The notes under the pieces were generated by a model. That model was given only the letters and a program-made list of their open reading frames with translations, made no database searches and had not been told where the DNA came from. Shown piece after piece: positions 32,935 through 44,488 of a DNA stretch of 64,000 bases (position 1 is its first letter; the number at the start of each line of letters is the position of its first letter). This DNA is from Elephas maximus indicus (Eukaryota > Chordata > Mammalia > Proboscidea > Elephantidae), in NCBI RefSeq assembly GCF_024166365.1, contig NC_064826.1, forward strand, positions 18,314,001 through 18,378,000, written 5' to 3'. The position numbers were made by a program, and so were the translations under genes.

Positions 32935-33969
32935 AATTGTGTGGTAAAAATGGCATAGTGGGGTGTCTGATTTCCTCATTTAACTTCACAAGGGGGAAGG
33001 AGAGTCATTATCAGCATCAACAGCCCAAGGCTGATGCCTATGAGGTGAAGGTCAGACATATCTCCTCTCTCCAACCTTTTTACCAATCCTGAAACCAACC
33101 ATCCCTCCCACAGCACTCTCTGCTTCTCTCCTGGATTTGATAATTCGTTGCAATGACCACAGAGGACTCATAGACAATACTAATGATTATGGGGTTTATT
33201 AAGGTTAAAATTCAAGTTCAGGAATGCTCAGGATATAGTTCTTCAATAAGGACAGCCTCTTCTCCGCCATGCTGGAGGCAGGCCTCTCTCTGTCCATTGG
33301 CCCCTTGGCCCCTCGGGTTTCTTGGGCTGGCCTGGCCTTTGCCCTGCTTGGGCAAGTGTTACAAAGCTGTTTTAGTTCTGCCAGCAAGCGCCTAGAGGCA
33401 CCCCACTCCACCAGCAACCTCCCTGCCCCAAGGTGCTCAGCTCTCTCGCTCTGTGGGGTCAGCTGAGCCTAGCTCCACCAAGTGCCCAGAGGCACCTCAC
33501 CTATCAGCAAGCTTCCTTCCTGAAGACACTCCGCTTTCTCGCTCTGTGGGCCAGGAAGCCTGCCGAACCACCCCTGTCAGTCTCTTGGTTCTGCTGCCTC
33601 TGCTGCTGCCATTTCTCTGCTGCTGCTTTTCACTGTCTCTTGCCATCTCCAGTGTTACATCTCTGTCTCTGTGTCTCTTAGGTCTGGGAGGTTCTCAGCA
33701 CAGGGATCCCAGATCCAAAGGAGACACTCTGCTTCTAGCTTTTCTAGTTGGTGATAGTCAGGTCCCCCCACTTCCCACCTCTGGGTTGGCTCATTTTAAG
33801 CCTAGCAAGATGGCAAAACTGACCAGTCCCCTCATTAGGGTTCCATACACCTTATTTGCATGAACCCATTCCCACAAAGCTGTCACGCTGCTGTGCAATG
33901 GATTGCTTTTGTGTGGCCTTTCTCACCATGGTCTTGTAACTCCCACCCAAGTGATGGAGTGGTACTGTG
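32935..33969 (-). mobile_element. LTR element fossil, left arm of inverted pair
   Basis: Read on the minus strand: U3 from about 33969, polyadenylation region (aataaaccccataatcatta) near 33190, U5 to about 33140, then sequence past the LTR to about 32935. The same sequence occurs on the plus strand in the right arm. Family not assigned; old and without coding capacity. Confidence 0.65.
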
Positions 33970-35095
33970 AAAATAAGGTAATTGTGCCCCACCAAGGGGG
34001 TTGGTCAGTTTTGCCATCTCACTGGGTTTGAAGTGAGCCATCCCAGAGGCAGGAGAGTAAGGATCCCACCATCACCAAGGAAGGAGAGCCAAGAGCAGAA
34101 CGTGTCCTCTGGACCCAGGATCCCTGTGTTGAGAAGCTCCTGGAACCAGGAGACTGAGAGAGAGAGAGAGAGAGCTGTAACACTGAAGACAGCAAGAAGT
34201 GGTGGCAGAGAAATGGCAGCAGGAGAGACCAGCAGGAGATGGCACAGTGGGCTTTCCAGCTGAGTCCTTTTGGGCCAAGGCTTACTGGTGGGGTAGGATG
34301 CCTTATTGACAGGGGCTAAGAGCCTTTGAATTGTGGTGTTGGTGAAGAATATCAAATACACCATGGACTGCTAAAAGAACAACCAAATCTGTTTTGGAAG
34401 AAGTACAACCAGAATGCTCCTTAGAAGCAAGGATGGTGAGACTGCATCTTACATACCTTGGACATATTGTCAGGAGGATCAGTCCCTGGAGAAGGACATC
34501 ATGCTTGGTAAAGTACAGGGTCAGTGGAAAAGAGGAAGACCCTCAACGAGGTGGATTGACACAGTGGCTGCAACAATGGGATCAAGCATAACAATGATTA
34601 CAAGGATGGTGCAAGACCGGGCAGTAATTCATTCTGGTGTGTATAGGGCCGCTAAGTTGGAACCGACTCAACGGCACGTAACAACAACAACAAGAGCTTT
34701 GCAACACTTGCTTGAGCAGGGCAGAAACCGAGGGCCAGAGAGAGGCATGGCAGCGAGCATAGCTGAAAAGAGGCTGTCCTAATGGAAGAACTGTATTCTG
34801 AGTGTTCCTGAACCTGGATTTTAATCTGTTACTTCCCTAATAAACCCCATAATTTTGAGTATTGTCTGTGAGTTCTGTGTGGCCATTGCAATGAATTATC
34901 GAACCCACAGAGACAGAGAGTGCCAGGGGAGGGGCGGTTGTCATCAGAATTGATACAGACGGCGGAGAGACAAAGCACGTCTGACCTCTGCCACAGAAGA
35001 ATCAGCCTTGGGCTCGTGATCTTGATTCTCTTCCCCCTTGTGAAGTTAGAGAAGGTCAGATGCAGCAGCCATGCCATTTTTACACACGTACCTTA
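33970..35095 (+). mobile_element. LTR element fossil, right arm of inverted pair
   Basis: ggttggtcagttttgccatc near 34000, ctaataaaccccataatttt near 34840, gccattgcaatgaattatcg near 34885, then ttcccccttgtgaagttaga near 35040. Each matches the left arm in reverse complement. Interrupted by an RTE at 34322-34692; a (GA)n tract lies at 34157-34175. Confidence 0.65.
34322..34692 (+). mobile_element. RTE-clade LINE 3' fragment (copy G)
   Basis: ttgaattgtggtgttggtga to cggcacgtaacaacaacaac. Frames keep LEEVQPECSLEARMVRLHLT and QSLEKDIMLGKVQGQWKRGR. The word aagagc flanks both ends (34318 and 34692 region), a possible short target duplication. Confidence 0.9.
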
Positions 35096-35225
35096 TTTTC
35101 ATTAGCAGCACCCTGTCCAGTCCCATTGGTGGGCCACAAGAATCTTATTTGCAGTCTCACACAGTGATTTTGTAGAAGTCACAAAGCCAATGGTTAGAAG
35201 GCCCATATTAAGTCATTCACTGCAC
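35096..35225 (-). mobile_element. Fragment of the same LTR family
   Basis: tccagtcccattggtgggcc, acaagaatcttatttgca and ccaatggttagaaggcccat are colinear with the U3 region of the minus-strand LTR at 25.65-25.76 kb. Confidence 0.45.
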
Positions 35226-35924
35226 TGCAAGTGTGAACTACATCTAGTCCAAAAACGTTTTAAGTTGACCCATGTCCATGATCAATATCTAGACGTGCGC
35301 TTTTTTTCCCTTGCTGATATGTCCCTTCGTGGGCTTTGTGTTTCAAGGGTGCACATGTAATTTCCCAGTTAGATCACAAACTTTAAAAGACCAGGATCAT
35401 GTCTTTCATTTATTCTCTATCCTCCAGGATCCCAACTAAGCGTGATGCTTATCCCGGTTTCCAGAATTACTCGTGATTGAATCCACCACCTTCGTGTTCA
35501 CCGTGATTTCAAGTCAGCAAACATTTATGGAGCCTCTTCTAGGAGCTGGGAAGGCAGCCATGGAAATTAGAAACATCCTCCATCTAAAGCAAGGGGCAAG
35601 GTCAGGGGCAGAAGGGGAGTCGATTTAGGTGCCACCCTTAGGTACCCACCTACGTGAAGGCAGGGGCCCAGGAGAGGCTGCAGCAAAATCACTGTTCATA
35701 AGTTACAGCTATGAAGGGCATTTTATTTTTTTAAAGCTCTTTAACAGCGTTTGTCTCCAGAGTTTGAAATCAACTCTGAAAAGAAGTTAGGGCAGATATT
35801 CTTTCCCTCATTTTACAGATAAGGAGACTAAGGGGGTTTCCTGATACCAGAAGCTGGTTGATAGTAGAACACGGGACAGAAACATAACTTTCAGCTTTTT
35901 TTTTTTTCTTCCTGTGTGGTAATT
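35226..35924. other. Non-coding interval with an antisense MIR trace
   Basis: tcattttacagataaggaga near 35810 is an antisense MIR core. Otherwise nothing recognised. Confidence 0.4.
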
Positions 35925-37205
35925 CTTTTTTTAATTGTGCCTTAGGTGAAAGTTTACAGCTCAAGTTAATTTCTCATTCAAATATTTATAAATATATTAT
36001 TTTGTGACATTGGTTGCAATCCCCACAATGTGCCAGCACACTCCCCCTTTCCACCCTGGGTTCCCTGAGTCCATTCATCCAGTTCCTGTCCCTTCCTGCC
36101 TTCTCCTTTTGCTTTTCGATGGGAGTTGCCCATTTGGTCTCGTATATTCGATTGAACTAAGAAGCACATGCCTCAGAAGTTTTTTTTTTTTTTTTTTTTT
36201 GTCTTATAGGCGTGTCTAATCTTTATCTGAAAAATGGGCTTTGTGAATGGTTTAAGTTCTGGTTTGGCAGGGTGTCAAGGGGCCATAGTCTCAGGGTTTT
36301 CTCCAGTCTTTGTCAGACCAGTAAGTCTGGTCCTTTTTTGTGAATCTGAATTCTGTTCTACATTTTTCTCCTGCTCTGAGACTTTCTGTTGTGATTTCCT
36401 GTCAGAGGAGTCGTTGGTGGTAGCCAGGCACCATCTAGTTCTTGTGGTCTCAGGCTGGTGCAGAGTCTGGTTCATGTGGTCCTTTAATCCTTTGGGCTAA
36501 TATTTTCCTTGTGTCTTTGGTTTTCTTCATTTTCCTTTGTTCTGGACAGAATGGGACCAATAAACGTATCTTACATGGTCGCTTTCAAGCTTTTAAGATC
36601 CCAGACGCTACTCACCAAAGCGGGATGTAGAAAACTTCCTTTATGAACTATGTTATGCCAATTGACCTAGGTGTCCCCTGAGACTATGGTCCTCAGCCCC
36701 TAGCCCCAGCTACTCGGTCCCTCAAAGTGTTTGGATGTGTCTAGGAAACTTGTGTGCCTTTGCTTTGGTCCAGTTGTGCTGACTTCCCTTACATTGTGTA
36801 TTGTCCTTCACTTCACCAAAGTTGACACTTATCTATTATCTGGTTAGTGATTTCCCTTCCCTCTCCTTCCCCACCCTCATAACCATCAAATAACTTTTTT
36901 TTCTGTGTGTAAACATTTTCTTGAGTTCTCATAATAGTGCTCTCATTCAATAGTTGCCCTTTTGTGACTTAGTTCACTTGGAATAATGCCCTCCAGATTC
37001 ATCCATGTTGTAAGATGTTTCAGGGATTCACCATTGTCCTTAATTGCTGCATAATATTCTATCGTGTGTATGTATCATAATTTATCCGTTCATTTGTTGA
37101 TGGGCATTTAGGTTGTCTCCACCTTTTCACTGTTGTCAATAGTGCTGCAATGAACATGGCTGTGCTTATGTCTATTCATGTGATGGACTTTCGCTTTTTA
37201 AATAA
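35925..37205 (-). mobile_element. 5'-truncated L1, about 1.28 kb
   Basis: In reverse complement it runs from ORF2 end (antisense gctgcaatgaacatggctgt, gttgatgggcatttaggttg) to the 3' UTR and tail at 35930. It includes a T-run at 36180-36200. Frames of 66-88 aa here are UTR noise. Confidence 0.85.
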
Positions 37206-37209
37206 TCTC

Positions 37210-37400
37210 TGGAGATTGATTCATTTATTTGACCAGTATTTATTCAGCACCTACCATGGCAGGATGGTGGTAGTCCCAGGATATAATCGTGAGCACAGAG
37301 ACACATCTGTGGCCTCATGGAGCTTTGAGTCCAGTGGGGGAGGCCAGTATTGCACACACAAAGAAACACATTGAGATATACAAGCCTCATGCCATGAGGG
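37210..37400 (+). mobile_element. L2-like fragment
   Basis: gaccagtatttattcagcac, ctaccatggcaggatggtgg and ctcatggagctttgagtcca follow the L2 order. Confidence 0.5.
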
Positions 37401-38138
37401 AAGAGAACCGGAGAGAACGCCTAGTGCTCTAGGATTCTGAGCCTGTGACCGTGTTCAAGCCCCTGAGCTACATGATTGTCAGGATTCTTCCCAGTTGGAG
37501 AATTCCCATGTGGACTCTCTTAAAATCGTTTGTGACTGTGGGAGATAGGCCAGGTTGAGTTTTTTCTTCAGCCCCTACAGGCTCTTGGCTGCAGGCGGGC
37601 CCTCTCTAAGCTGTGGGCTCGGGACTCTCTCCCTGCTGGCGAGAGGCAGATATACAAGCCCAGCTGTGCGCCTGGAGTGTGGAAATGTTATCAAAATGCC
37701 CTGGTGACACAGGGAAGAACAATGCTTCAGAGGTTAATGAAGTCATGGGAACCTGCACAGCTAAGTCCCAGCCTCGGTGGCTGCTGTCATTTGTCCATAT
37801 CTGCAGCCAGTTTGTTTATCTCTGCAGGCCTGCAGCCCTTTCCCCCTGGGTTCTGGCAGGGGTGCTGCATTTCTGCTCATCCCAGAGCAATGAGATGGAC
37901 ACGTGGGCTAGATACTTTTCCCATGGACCAAAGGCTCCTGGGAGTGGAGTGTGCCCACCAAGACCAGAAGCAATAATGGGATTGGATAAACCTGGGTTTT
38001 GTGAATCACGCTACCAGAAAGAGTGGATAAAAAGCCTTATTACCAACTCATTAGAGCCGGCTGGAAGATCCTTAGAAACGTGAAAGGGAGAGTTGGGGAG
38101 CAGTAGTGTAAATAAACTGAGGTGGTGAGACAATTCTG
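37401..38138. other. Non-coding interval
   Basis: A 156-aa plus-strand frame (37613-38083) overlaps a second 99-aa frame. It has no domain, signal peptide or splice context I recognise. No gene called. Confidence 0.35.
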
Positions 38139-38814
38139 TTTCCTCCTTCACAACTGGACCAATAGGCAACATCATGATAAATGGAGAAGAAATTGAAGTC
38201 ATCAATGATTTCATTCTACTTGGACCAACAATCAACATCCATGGAAGGAGCAGTCAAGAAATTAAACAACATATTACATTGGGCAAACCTGCTGCAAATA
38301 ACCTCTTTAAAATTTTAAAAAGGAAAGATGCCAGTTTGATGACTAAGGTGTGTCTGATTCTAGCCATGATCTTTTCAATCGCCTCATATGCATATGGAAG
38401 TTGGATAATGAAAAAAAGGAAGATGGAAGAAGAATCGATGTGTTTGAACCATGATGTTGCTGAAGAATATTGAATATACTATGGACTGCAAAAAAAAGAA
38501 TGAACAAATCAGTTGTAGAAGAAATATAAACCAAAATGTCTTTTAGAAGGAAAGATGGCAAGACTTGGACAGGCTTACTTTGTACGCATCATCAGGAAAG
38601 ATCAATTGCTAGAAAAAGACATCATGTTTGGTAAAGTAGGTGGTCAGCAAAAACGAGGGAAACCCCCAATGAGATAGATTGGCACTACAGCTGCAACAAT
38701 GGACTCGAACATACCAACAATCATGAAGATGGTGCAGGACCAGGCAACGTTTTGTTCTGTTATGTATAAGGTTGCCACAAGTCGGAGCGGACTTGACAGC
38801 AACTAACAACAAAG
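38139..38814 (+). mobile_element. RTE-clade LINE 3' end (copy H), older
   Basis: From about the hinge (cacaactggaccaataggca) to the tail (cagcaactaacaacaa). An 8-bp duplication, caattctg, lies at 38131-38138 and 38815-38822. The frame 38174-38473 keeps NDFILLGPTINIHGRSSQEI but the rest is decayed. Confidence 0.9.
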
Positions 38815-38822
38815 CAATTCTG

Positions 38823-39244
38823 ATTTTTGTAGACAGAGACAGTAGCCAGGAGTTGTGAAGCATCCTATGATTAAAGGTCTTTGGGCGTGTTTGACCGAAA
38901 TCAGAGCATGGTCTCCAGCTTGTGTGTTTTGCACAATGAAGGTTCAGCAACTGAAAACTGTAATGCCAAGTCCATGACCATTTTTATTGGTGTTGGGTGG
39001 GCTTCTTTGGGGATACAGGGAAGTATGGGCGGACAAGTGTATGACAGGGGTGGTGTGGGTGAACCAAGCATTTCCTTGAATGAAGAAAAACTTTAGTAGT
39101 CAGCTTCATCCACATTGTATATTTTAGATAGCTACCAGGGGCAGATACTTTACTTTTAACCCTGTTTATGAAATGCAGCAGACAAAATTATAGGATAATG
39201 AATATCTATACTCATTCATACATTTATTCACTTTCTGAATAGTG
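38823..39244. other. Non-coding interval
   Basis: No supported feature. Confidence 0.35.
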
Positions 39245-39935
39245 TAATGGTTTTAGGGTACAAATCCTGGAGTCCTGACTCTACTACTTAAGAGCTGTGT
39301 GATCTTAGGCAAGGGTTGTGGGTTGAATTGTGTCCCCCAAAAGTTATGTTGAAGTCCTAACCGCTGGTACCTGTGAATGGGGCGTTTTTTGGTAATAGGG
39401 TCTTTGCAGATGTAATCAGTTAAGATAAGGTTATATTGAAGTAGGATGGACCCCAAGTCCAATAACTGGTGTCTTTATAAGAGAAAGGAGAGGGAGATTC
39501 AGACACGCAGACACAGGGAAAGACAGCCATGTAAAGACAAACACGGAGGCTGGAATTGCTGCCATGAGCCAAGGAACACCTGGGCCACCAGAAGCTGGAT
39601 GATGCAGGAAGGATTCTCCCCTAGAGCCTTCAGAGGGAGTGTACCTGGGCAACATCTTGACTTCAGACTTCGAGCCTCCAGAACTGTGAGAAAATAAATT
39701 TCTGTTGTTTTAAAGCCACCCACTTTGTGGTATTTTGCTATGGCAGCCTTAAGAAACTAATATAGCAAGTTACTTAATTTCCATGAAAGCCTCAGTTTCC
39801 TTATCAGTAAAATGGGATTAACAATCGTACCTACACTGGGGAGCTGTTGGGAAGATTAAATGAGGCTCCATATGTAAAACCCCTAGCTTAGTGCTAGCAC
39901 ATATAATAAGAGTCCACTAAATTATTAACATTGTT
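39245..39935 (+). mobile_element. MIR SINE split by an LTR
   Basis: Left: tgactctactacttaagagc, tgtgtgatcttaggcaag. Right: caagttacttaatttccatg, cagtttccttatcagtaaaa, agattaaatgaggctccata. Together they make nearly a full MIR. Confidence 0.85.
39314..39764 (+). mobile_element. MLT1/MST-like solo LTR in a MIR
   Basis: gggttgaattgtgtccccca start and agaaaataaatttctgttgt near the end, finishing gaaactaatata. A 5-bp duplication, gcaag, at 39309-39313 and 39765-39769 fits MaLR integration. Confidence 0.88.
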
Positions 39936-39944
39936 TTTTATCAT

Positions 39945-40600
39945 TGAATGTCAACGATTCAACTACATGTGCCAGACACTGTGCTAAGTCTGGAATCGAC
40001 ACACACAAACAAAACAAAACCGAGGTTCTTGCCCTCACAGAAAAAAACTTATGGTCTGTATGGGTATATAACTAAAGAAAAGCATGCCAAGTGAGACAGC
40101 AAATGAAGGCATAACCAAGGCAAGGACAGGCCAGAGGAAAAGTGATTATTTCTGACCTGAGAGGTGGGACTGGATGGGAAAGGCTGCCCCATACCTGAGC
40201 CTTCAAACACTAAGACAGATGGGAAGTCAGCCCATTCCAGGCACAAGGAACAGCATCAGCAAAGACCTGGTATGAAAGTGAGTGTCACAGTAGAGCCTAG
40301 AGCCTTCTCCCAGGTGGTGGGAAAAGAGGGTAGAAAGGTTAGGTAAGGCCAGAATTTGGAGGACCTTGAAGGCCATGTTAGGGAATTTGGGCAGCAGGAA
40401 AGTAGAGAAGGGTTTGAGCAGATAAAGAACATGACCAGTCTGATTCTGAGGGCAATGCCTTGTGGCAGGGTGAACGGAAGGCAGGAGAGGAGACAGGAGA
40501 GAGTGCAAGATGCTGAGGATACAAAAGGGAACCAGCTTTGTCCTCAAGGAGCTCTAGGCTCACAGGGGAAATTAGACACATGCTTGTCAGCACCCAGAGA
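39945..40600 (+). mobile_element. L2-like fragments
   Basis: ccagacactgtgctaagtct at about 39970, ttgccctcacagaaaaaaac, ggaaggctgccccatacctg-like words, and gatacaaaagggaaccagct with caaggagctctaggctcaca at about 40520-40560 are L2-type modules, probably more than one copy. Ancient. Confidence 0.45.
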
Positions 40601-40644
40601 GGTGCCGTGTAACAAAGCTACTTCTACCTTCAGGTAGATGCTAT

Positions 40645-40795
40645 GGAGAAAAGGTTTTCATTTCCTCATCCGTAAAATGGGTAGCACTAATCCCTACCTC
40701 TCCAATAGTGTGAGGACTAAACTGTATCAGAAAAGTAAAGTGGTTGCACTGGGCTCAGAGCCTAGGATAAGCTCCTGACAACACTACTCAGTTCA
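40645..40795 (+). mobile_element. MIR fragment
   Basis: catttcctcatccgtaaaat, gggtagcactaatccctacc, gtgaggactaaactgt. Confidence 0.6.
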
Positions 40796-40927
40796 GCTGA
40801 TTCCGTCATTGGACCAAGAAGAATGGGAGGGATGATCAGGGGCTCACTGGCGATGAGGCTAGGATGTATCATGAAGACTGAGCCAAACCGATGCTTGAAC
40901 TTATTTCAGCTTAATTAGGAATTTACT

Positions 40928-41133
40928 TAGAGCCCTGGTGGTGCAATAGTTAAGCGCTCAGCTGCGAACCGAAGGGTTGGTGGTTCAAACCCACCCAGTG
41001 GCTCCGTGGGAGAAAAGACCTGGCCATCTGCTCCCATAAAGATTACAGCCTACGAAACCCTATGGGGCAGTTCTACCCTGTCATATGGGGTCACTGAATC
41101 AGAATCGACTTGATGGCACCCAACAACAACAAC
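40928..41133 (+). mobile_element. AfroSINE-like SINE ('A' form)
   Basis: gagccctggtggtgcaatag ... atcgacttgatggcacccaa and (caa)n. Near-matching flanks aggaatttactta / aggaacttacta. Confidence 0.93.
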
Positions 41134-41324
41134 AGGAACTTACTAACAATTCGTTCCTCCCCAGGTTCCATCCCCACTGTGCGTCTTCTTTGTTCCTGCC
41201 ACGTGACCTGTGTCTTGTTAAGAGTGAGACCACCAGCTTGGGACACAGACGCATGAGTCAGCAGAATGTTGAGAGGGACGCGGTGGGCTAGGTCAGAACA
41301 GGAGCTGGAGCTCTAGACTGGTGC

Positions 41325-41440
41325 TGGGACAGATGCTGATTACAAGCTGTGTGAACGTGGACAAGTCACTTCAGTCCCCTGGCCTCAGCAGTGTCCTTCC
41401 CATGCAGTGAGGGATGGGGCTAAGTGATCTCAAACATCCG
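41325..41440 (+). mobile_element. MIR fragment
   Basis: acaagctgtgtgaacgtgga, caagtcacttcagtcccctg, then gtgagggatggggctaagtg. It ends where the minisatellite starts. Confidence 0.5.
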
Positions 41441-41450
41441 ACAAGCCTTG

Positions 41451-41750
41451 GGAGCTCCCGCCTCAGAGGTGTTTGGGGATCCCATAGACCACGGTTATGT
41501 CCCAGGCTGTAACCTGAGTGCCTTAGGAGCTCCCGCCTCAGAGGTGTTTGGGGATCCCATAGATCACGGTTATGTCCCAGGCTGTAACCCGAGTGCCTTG
41601 GGAGCTCCCGCCTCAGAGGTGTTTGGGGATCCCATAGATCACGGTTATGTCCCAGGCTGTAACCCGAGTGCCTTGGGAGCTCCCGCCTCAGAGGTGTTTG
41701 GGGATCCCATAGATCACGGTTATGTCCCAGGCTGTAACCCGAGTGCCTCG
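41451..41750. repeat. Minisatellite: 4 tandem copies of 75 bp
   Basis: Copies start at 41451, 41526, 41601 and 41676 with ggagctcccgcctcagaggt. Copies 2-4 are nearly identical; copy 1 differs at a few bases. Because 75 is a multiple of three, frames stay open on both strands (131 aa plus, 159 aa minus), giving repeated GAPASEVFGDPIDHGYVPGC; this is not evidence for a gene. Confidence 0.97.
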
Positions 41751-41821
41751 GAACATGCGGTTTCATTTCATCTGAGCGGGAGGGACTACCCAATTTTGCC
41801 ACCTGCAGCCCTGGCCTAGAA

Positions 41822-42002
41822 TCCCTATTAAGTGCTCGGCTGCTAATCAAAAGGTCGGAGGTTCAAATCCACCCAGAGGAGCCTCAGAAGAAAGGCCTGG
41901 AGATCCACTTCTGAAAAATCAGCCATAGAAAACTCTATGGAGCACAGTTCTGCTCTGAAACGGATGGGTCTCCGTGAGTTAGACTCGGCCACAGCTGGTT
42001 CT
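41822..42002 (+). mobile_element. AfroSINE-like SINE ('B' form), head shortened
   Basis: ttaagtgctcggctgctaat ... gaagaaaggcctggagatcc ... gtctccgtgagttagactcg. Confidence 0.88.
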
Positions 42003-42244
42003 GCCCCGGCCTGAGATGGGGCGGCCGTAGCAGAAACCAACTCTCCACCTGCACACTGGGTACCTCCTGCTCTTCTGCCCAGACACAGGGCTGCCGAGAG
42101 GGGAAATGTCTGCCAAGAGCAGTGCGGAGGGAAGAGCGCAGGGTTATCTCCCTGTTGTCCATGGCTCCTCACAGGGAAGATGTGGGCATTGGGGCAGTTC
42201 TGCTGAGACAGGAATGTAGACCACCAGCTAGGCATCATGCACTC

Positions 42245-42430
42245 GCTCGAATTCTCATGGTGATTCTGCAAGATAAATGCTACTATTTACTGAGAGGGCA
42301 ACTGGGGCTCAGAGAGGTTCAGAAACAGGTCCAAGGTCACACAGCTACTAAATCTGGGGCTCAGAGAGGTTCAGTAACAGGCCTAAGGTCACACAGCTAC
42401 TATATCTTGGAGCAAGGATTCAAGTTCTGG
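42245..42430 (-). mobile_element. MIR with an internal 52-bp tandem duplication
   Basis: The antisense MIR core ggggctcagagaggttcag...aaggtcacacagctact occurs at 42304-42355 and again at 42356-42407 with a few differences. Confidence 0.8.
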
Positions 42431-42959
42431 GCTGACTCAGCCCCAGGCCATTCTCCGTCTGCCATAACAGGCGGTCTGTCACTCCCATATCTTTAACGAT
42501 GAGGTTCTTTTTGCTCAAGGTTAGTTCCTGTACTTCTTCATCCCATACCATCTACTGTAACTTCTCTGGCTTCTTCCTCTCGGGTCACCATTGTGCATCC
42601 TTCTCCAGTTTGAAAGCAATGACCCACTTCTGACCAGACTCACTGCTTGTGGCAGGTGACACTCTTGAGCGCCTCCTTATTAAAGTTCCCATTGCACACG
42701 TCTCTCTTGGTTGACCTCTGACTCAGCTCCCATTCTGCATCTTTTCTTCCTCAGCCCGCGCCTTAGAAGTTGATACTCTAGAGGGTCTGCCTTCAGCCTC
42801 TTCTCTTCTCCACTGCAAAGGATCCCTGGGTAATTTTCCCCAGCTCCAGCTGCACCCACCACCTGCATGTTCTCTTTCCAGCCCTGGCCTCAGGTCTGAG
42901 CTTCAAGGTCACAAGTATAACTTCTAGACATGGCCCCTGGGTGTCTCAGGAGTCCTCAG
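42431..42959. other. Non-coding interval
   Basis: Pyrimidine-rich, no supported exon; may be a more diverged part of the following L2. Confidence 0.35.
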
Positions 42960-43810
42960 AGTCAAGATGTTCAAAATTGGGCTCACAATTTTCTTCCCCC
43001 CAAACTTGCTTCTCTTATTATTCTCCATTTCAGTTAATGGCATTCACCCTCCCCCCAACGAAGATACTCAGCTCATCCACCCCGTAACCAAAGTGGGAAA
43101 CCTGGGGGTCATTCTAGACTCCTGCCATGCTCTCGCCCCCTCAATACATCACACTTACCACACCACGCATCATGTCCGCCACCCAAAGTGTTGCTCTATT
43201 CTATGAAGTCTGCCCCCCAAATACCTGTGGATCAGTCCCCTCCTCTTCTTTCCCTTCAGGGACAGTAGCACTCACCTCCCAAGTGCTGTTCTCACCTCCA
43301 GTCCACCCACCCACCCTTTCCTCAGTCCACTGCAGCTAGGATGAGCGTTCACACATGGAGAGTGGTCTGGTCCCTTCCTCTTATCACCCTTCAGGGATTC
43401 CCCAGTGTCTAAGGATCTGGCCCCTCCCCACCTCTCCAGCCTCATCTGTCATTCTCCCCACAAACCTAAACACTATTTAGGATAACACACCTGAAGTTCT
43501 CAGCTCCCTCTTCCCTTTCACGTGTTGCTCCACCAGCTTCTTCCCCTGGTAAAGTCCTCCTTCTCCTCCAAGGCCCAGTCACTCTCCAGAAGCCTTCCGT
43601 AACCCCATTCCCTCCCCAGGCCGAGCTGTGCTGCTCTCTGCTTCCCAGGTGCCTGGCCAAGACACCTGTTACATTTTAACTGTTTGTGTCCAGGTGTGCT
43701 TCTCCCCTGAGAGGGCAGATTGTGCCATCCATGTATGCATCCTCAGCACAGGGCACAGCACCTGGCACAGGACACTTATTAAAGTAGATGTTGTTGAATA
43801 ACAATAAAGT
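42960..43810 (+). mobile_element. L2 LINE, about 850 bp of 3' end
   Basis: aacctgggggtcattctaga, cctctccagcctcatctgtc, ctccagaagccttccgtaac, cacagcacctggcacaggac, ttgttgaataac follow the L2 3' order to its end. No long frame survives. Confidence 0.75.
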
Positions 43811-43904
43811 GGGGAGAGGTTCCCAACCTGAGCACCAGCGATTATTCACAGAATCACACAGCTTGGCAGTCAGAGGCAAAGCCCAACCTTGAAGATAAAA
43901 TCTA

Positions 43905-44065
43905 CACCTTTATTTGTTCAATCTTTGTATGCTGAGCACCTCTTAGGGGGTCAGGTACCACTGTGCCGGGGCCTAAGAGTTCCAAGATGCATGGAACATC
44001 GCTCTGGGCCTCGAGGAACTCAGAGGTCAGAAAGCCAGAGTAAGAGCATTGCTGATACCTCACAC
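43905..44065 (+). mobile_element. L2-like fragment
   Basis: ttatttgttcaatctttgta, tgctgagcacctcttagggg, gggcctcgaggaactcagag. Confidence 0.5.
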
Positions 44066-44290
44066 ACCTGATACCTGAGGCTCTGGGACACCAGGATGGA
44101 TAAATGTTTGCATTTATGTTTTATTGAGGGAGAGTCTGTTCTACCCCTACGTACACACATTGTAACTGGGAATTAGAATGAGTGAGGATGAGAACCAAGA
44201 GGACTCACCGAGCCTGCATTTAAGGTTGTGGTCAGCAAAGTCACCAATTGTATTTTGGGCCGAGAATAATGACTCCTAATATTGACTGAA

Positions 44291-44488
44291 GGAGCCCTGG
44301 TGGCACAATGGTTAAAGCACTCAGCTGCTAACCAAATTGCCGGTGGTTCGAACCCTCTAGCTGCTCTGCGGGAGAAAGTGTGGCAGTCTGTTCCCATAAA
44401 GATTACAGCCTTGGGAATCCTATGGGGCAGTTATACTCTGCCCTAAAGGGTTGCTAGGAGTCAGAATCGACTCGATGGCAATGGGTAA
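44291..44488 (+). mobile_element. AfroSINE-like SINE ('A' form)
   Basis: ggagccctggtggcacaatg ... ggagtcagaatcgactcgat. The word attgact occurs on both sides (44280 and 44490 region). Confidence 0.94.

Noticed and set aside
37613-38083. 156-aa plus-strand frame as a small gene
   Set aside because: Overlaps another frame, lacks domains and splice sites, and lies among L2 and RTE remnants.
41451-41750. CRISPR-like array
   Set aside because: Units are contiguous without unique spacers, and the genome is mammalian.
41371-41850. Repeat protein encoded by the 75-bp repeats
   Set aside because: Frames are open on both strands because 75 is divisible by three; there is no start context or flanking coding sequence.
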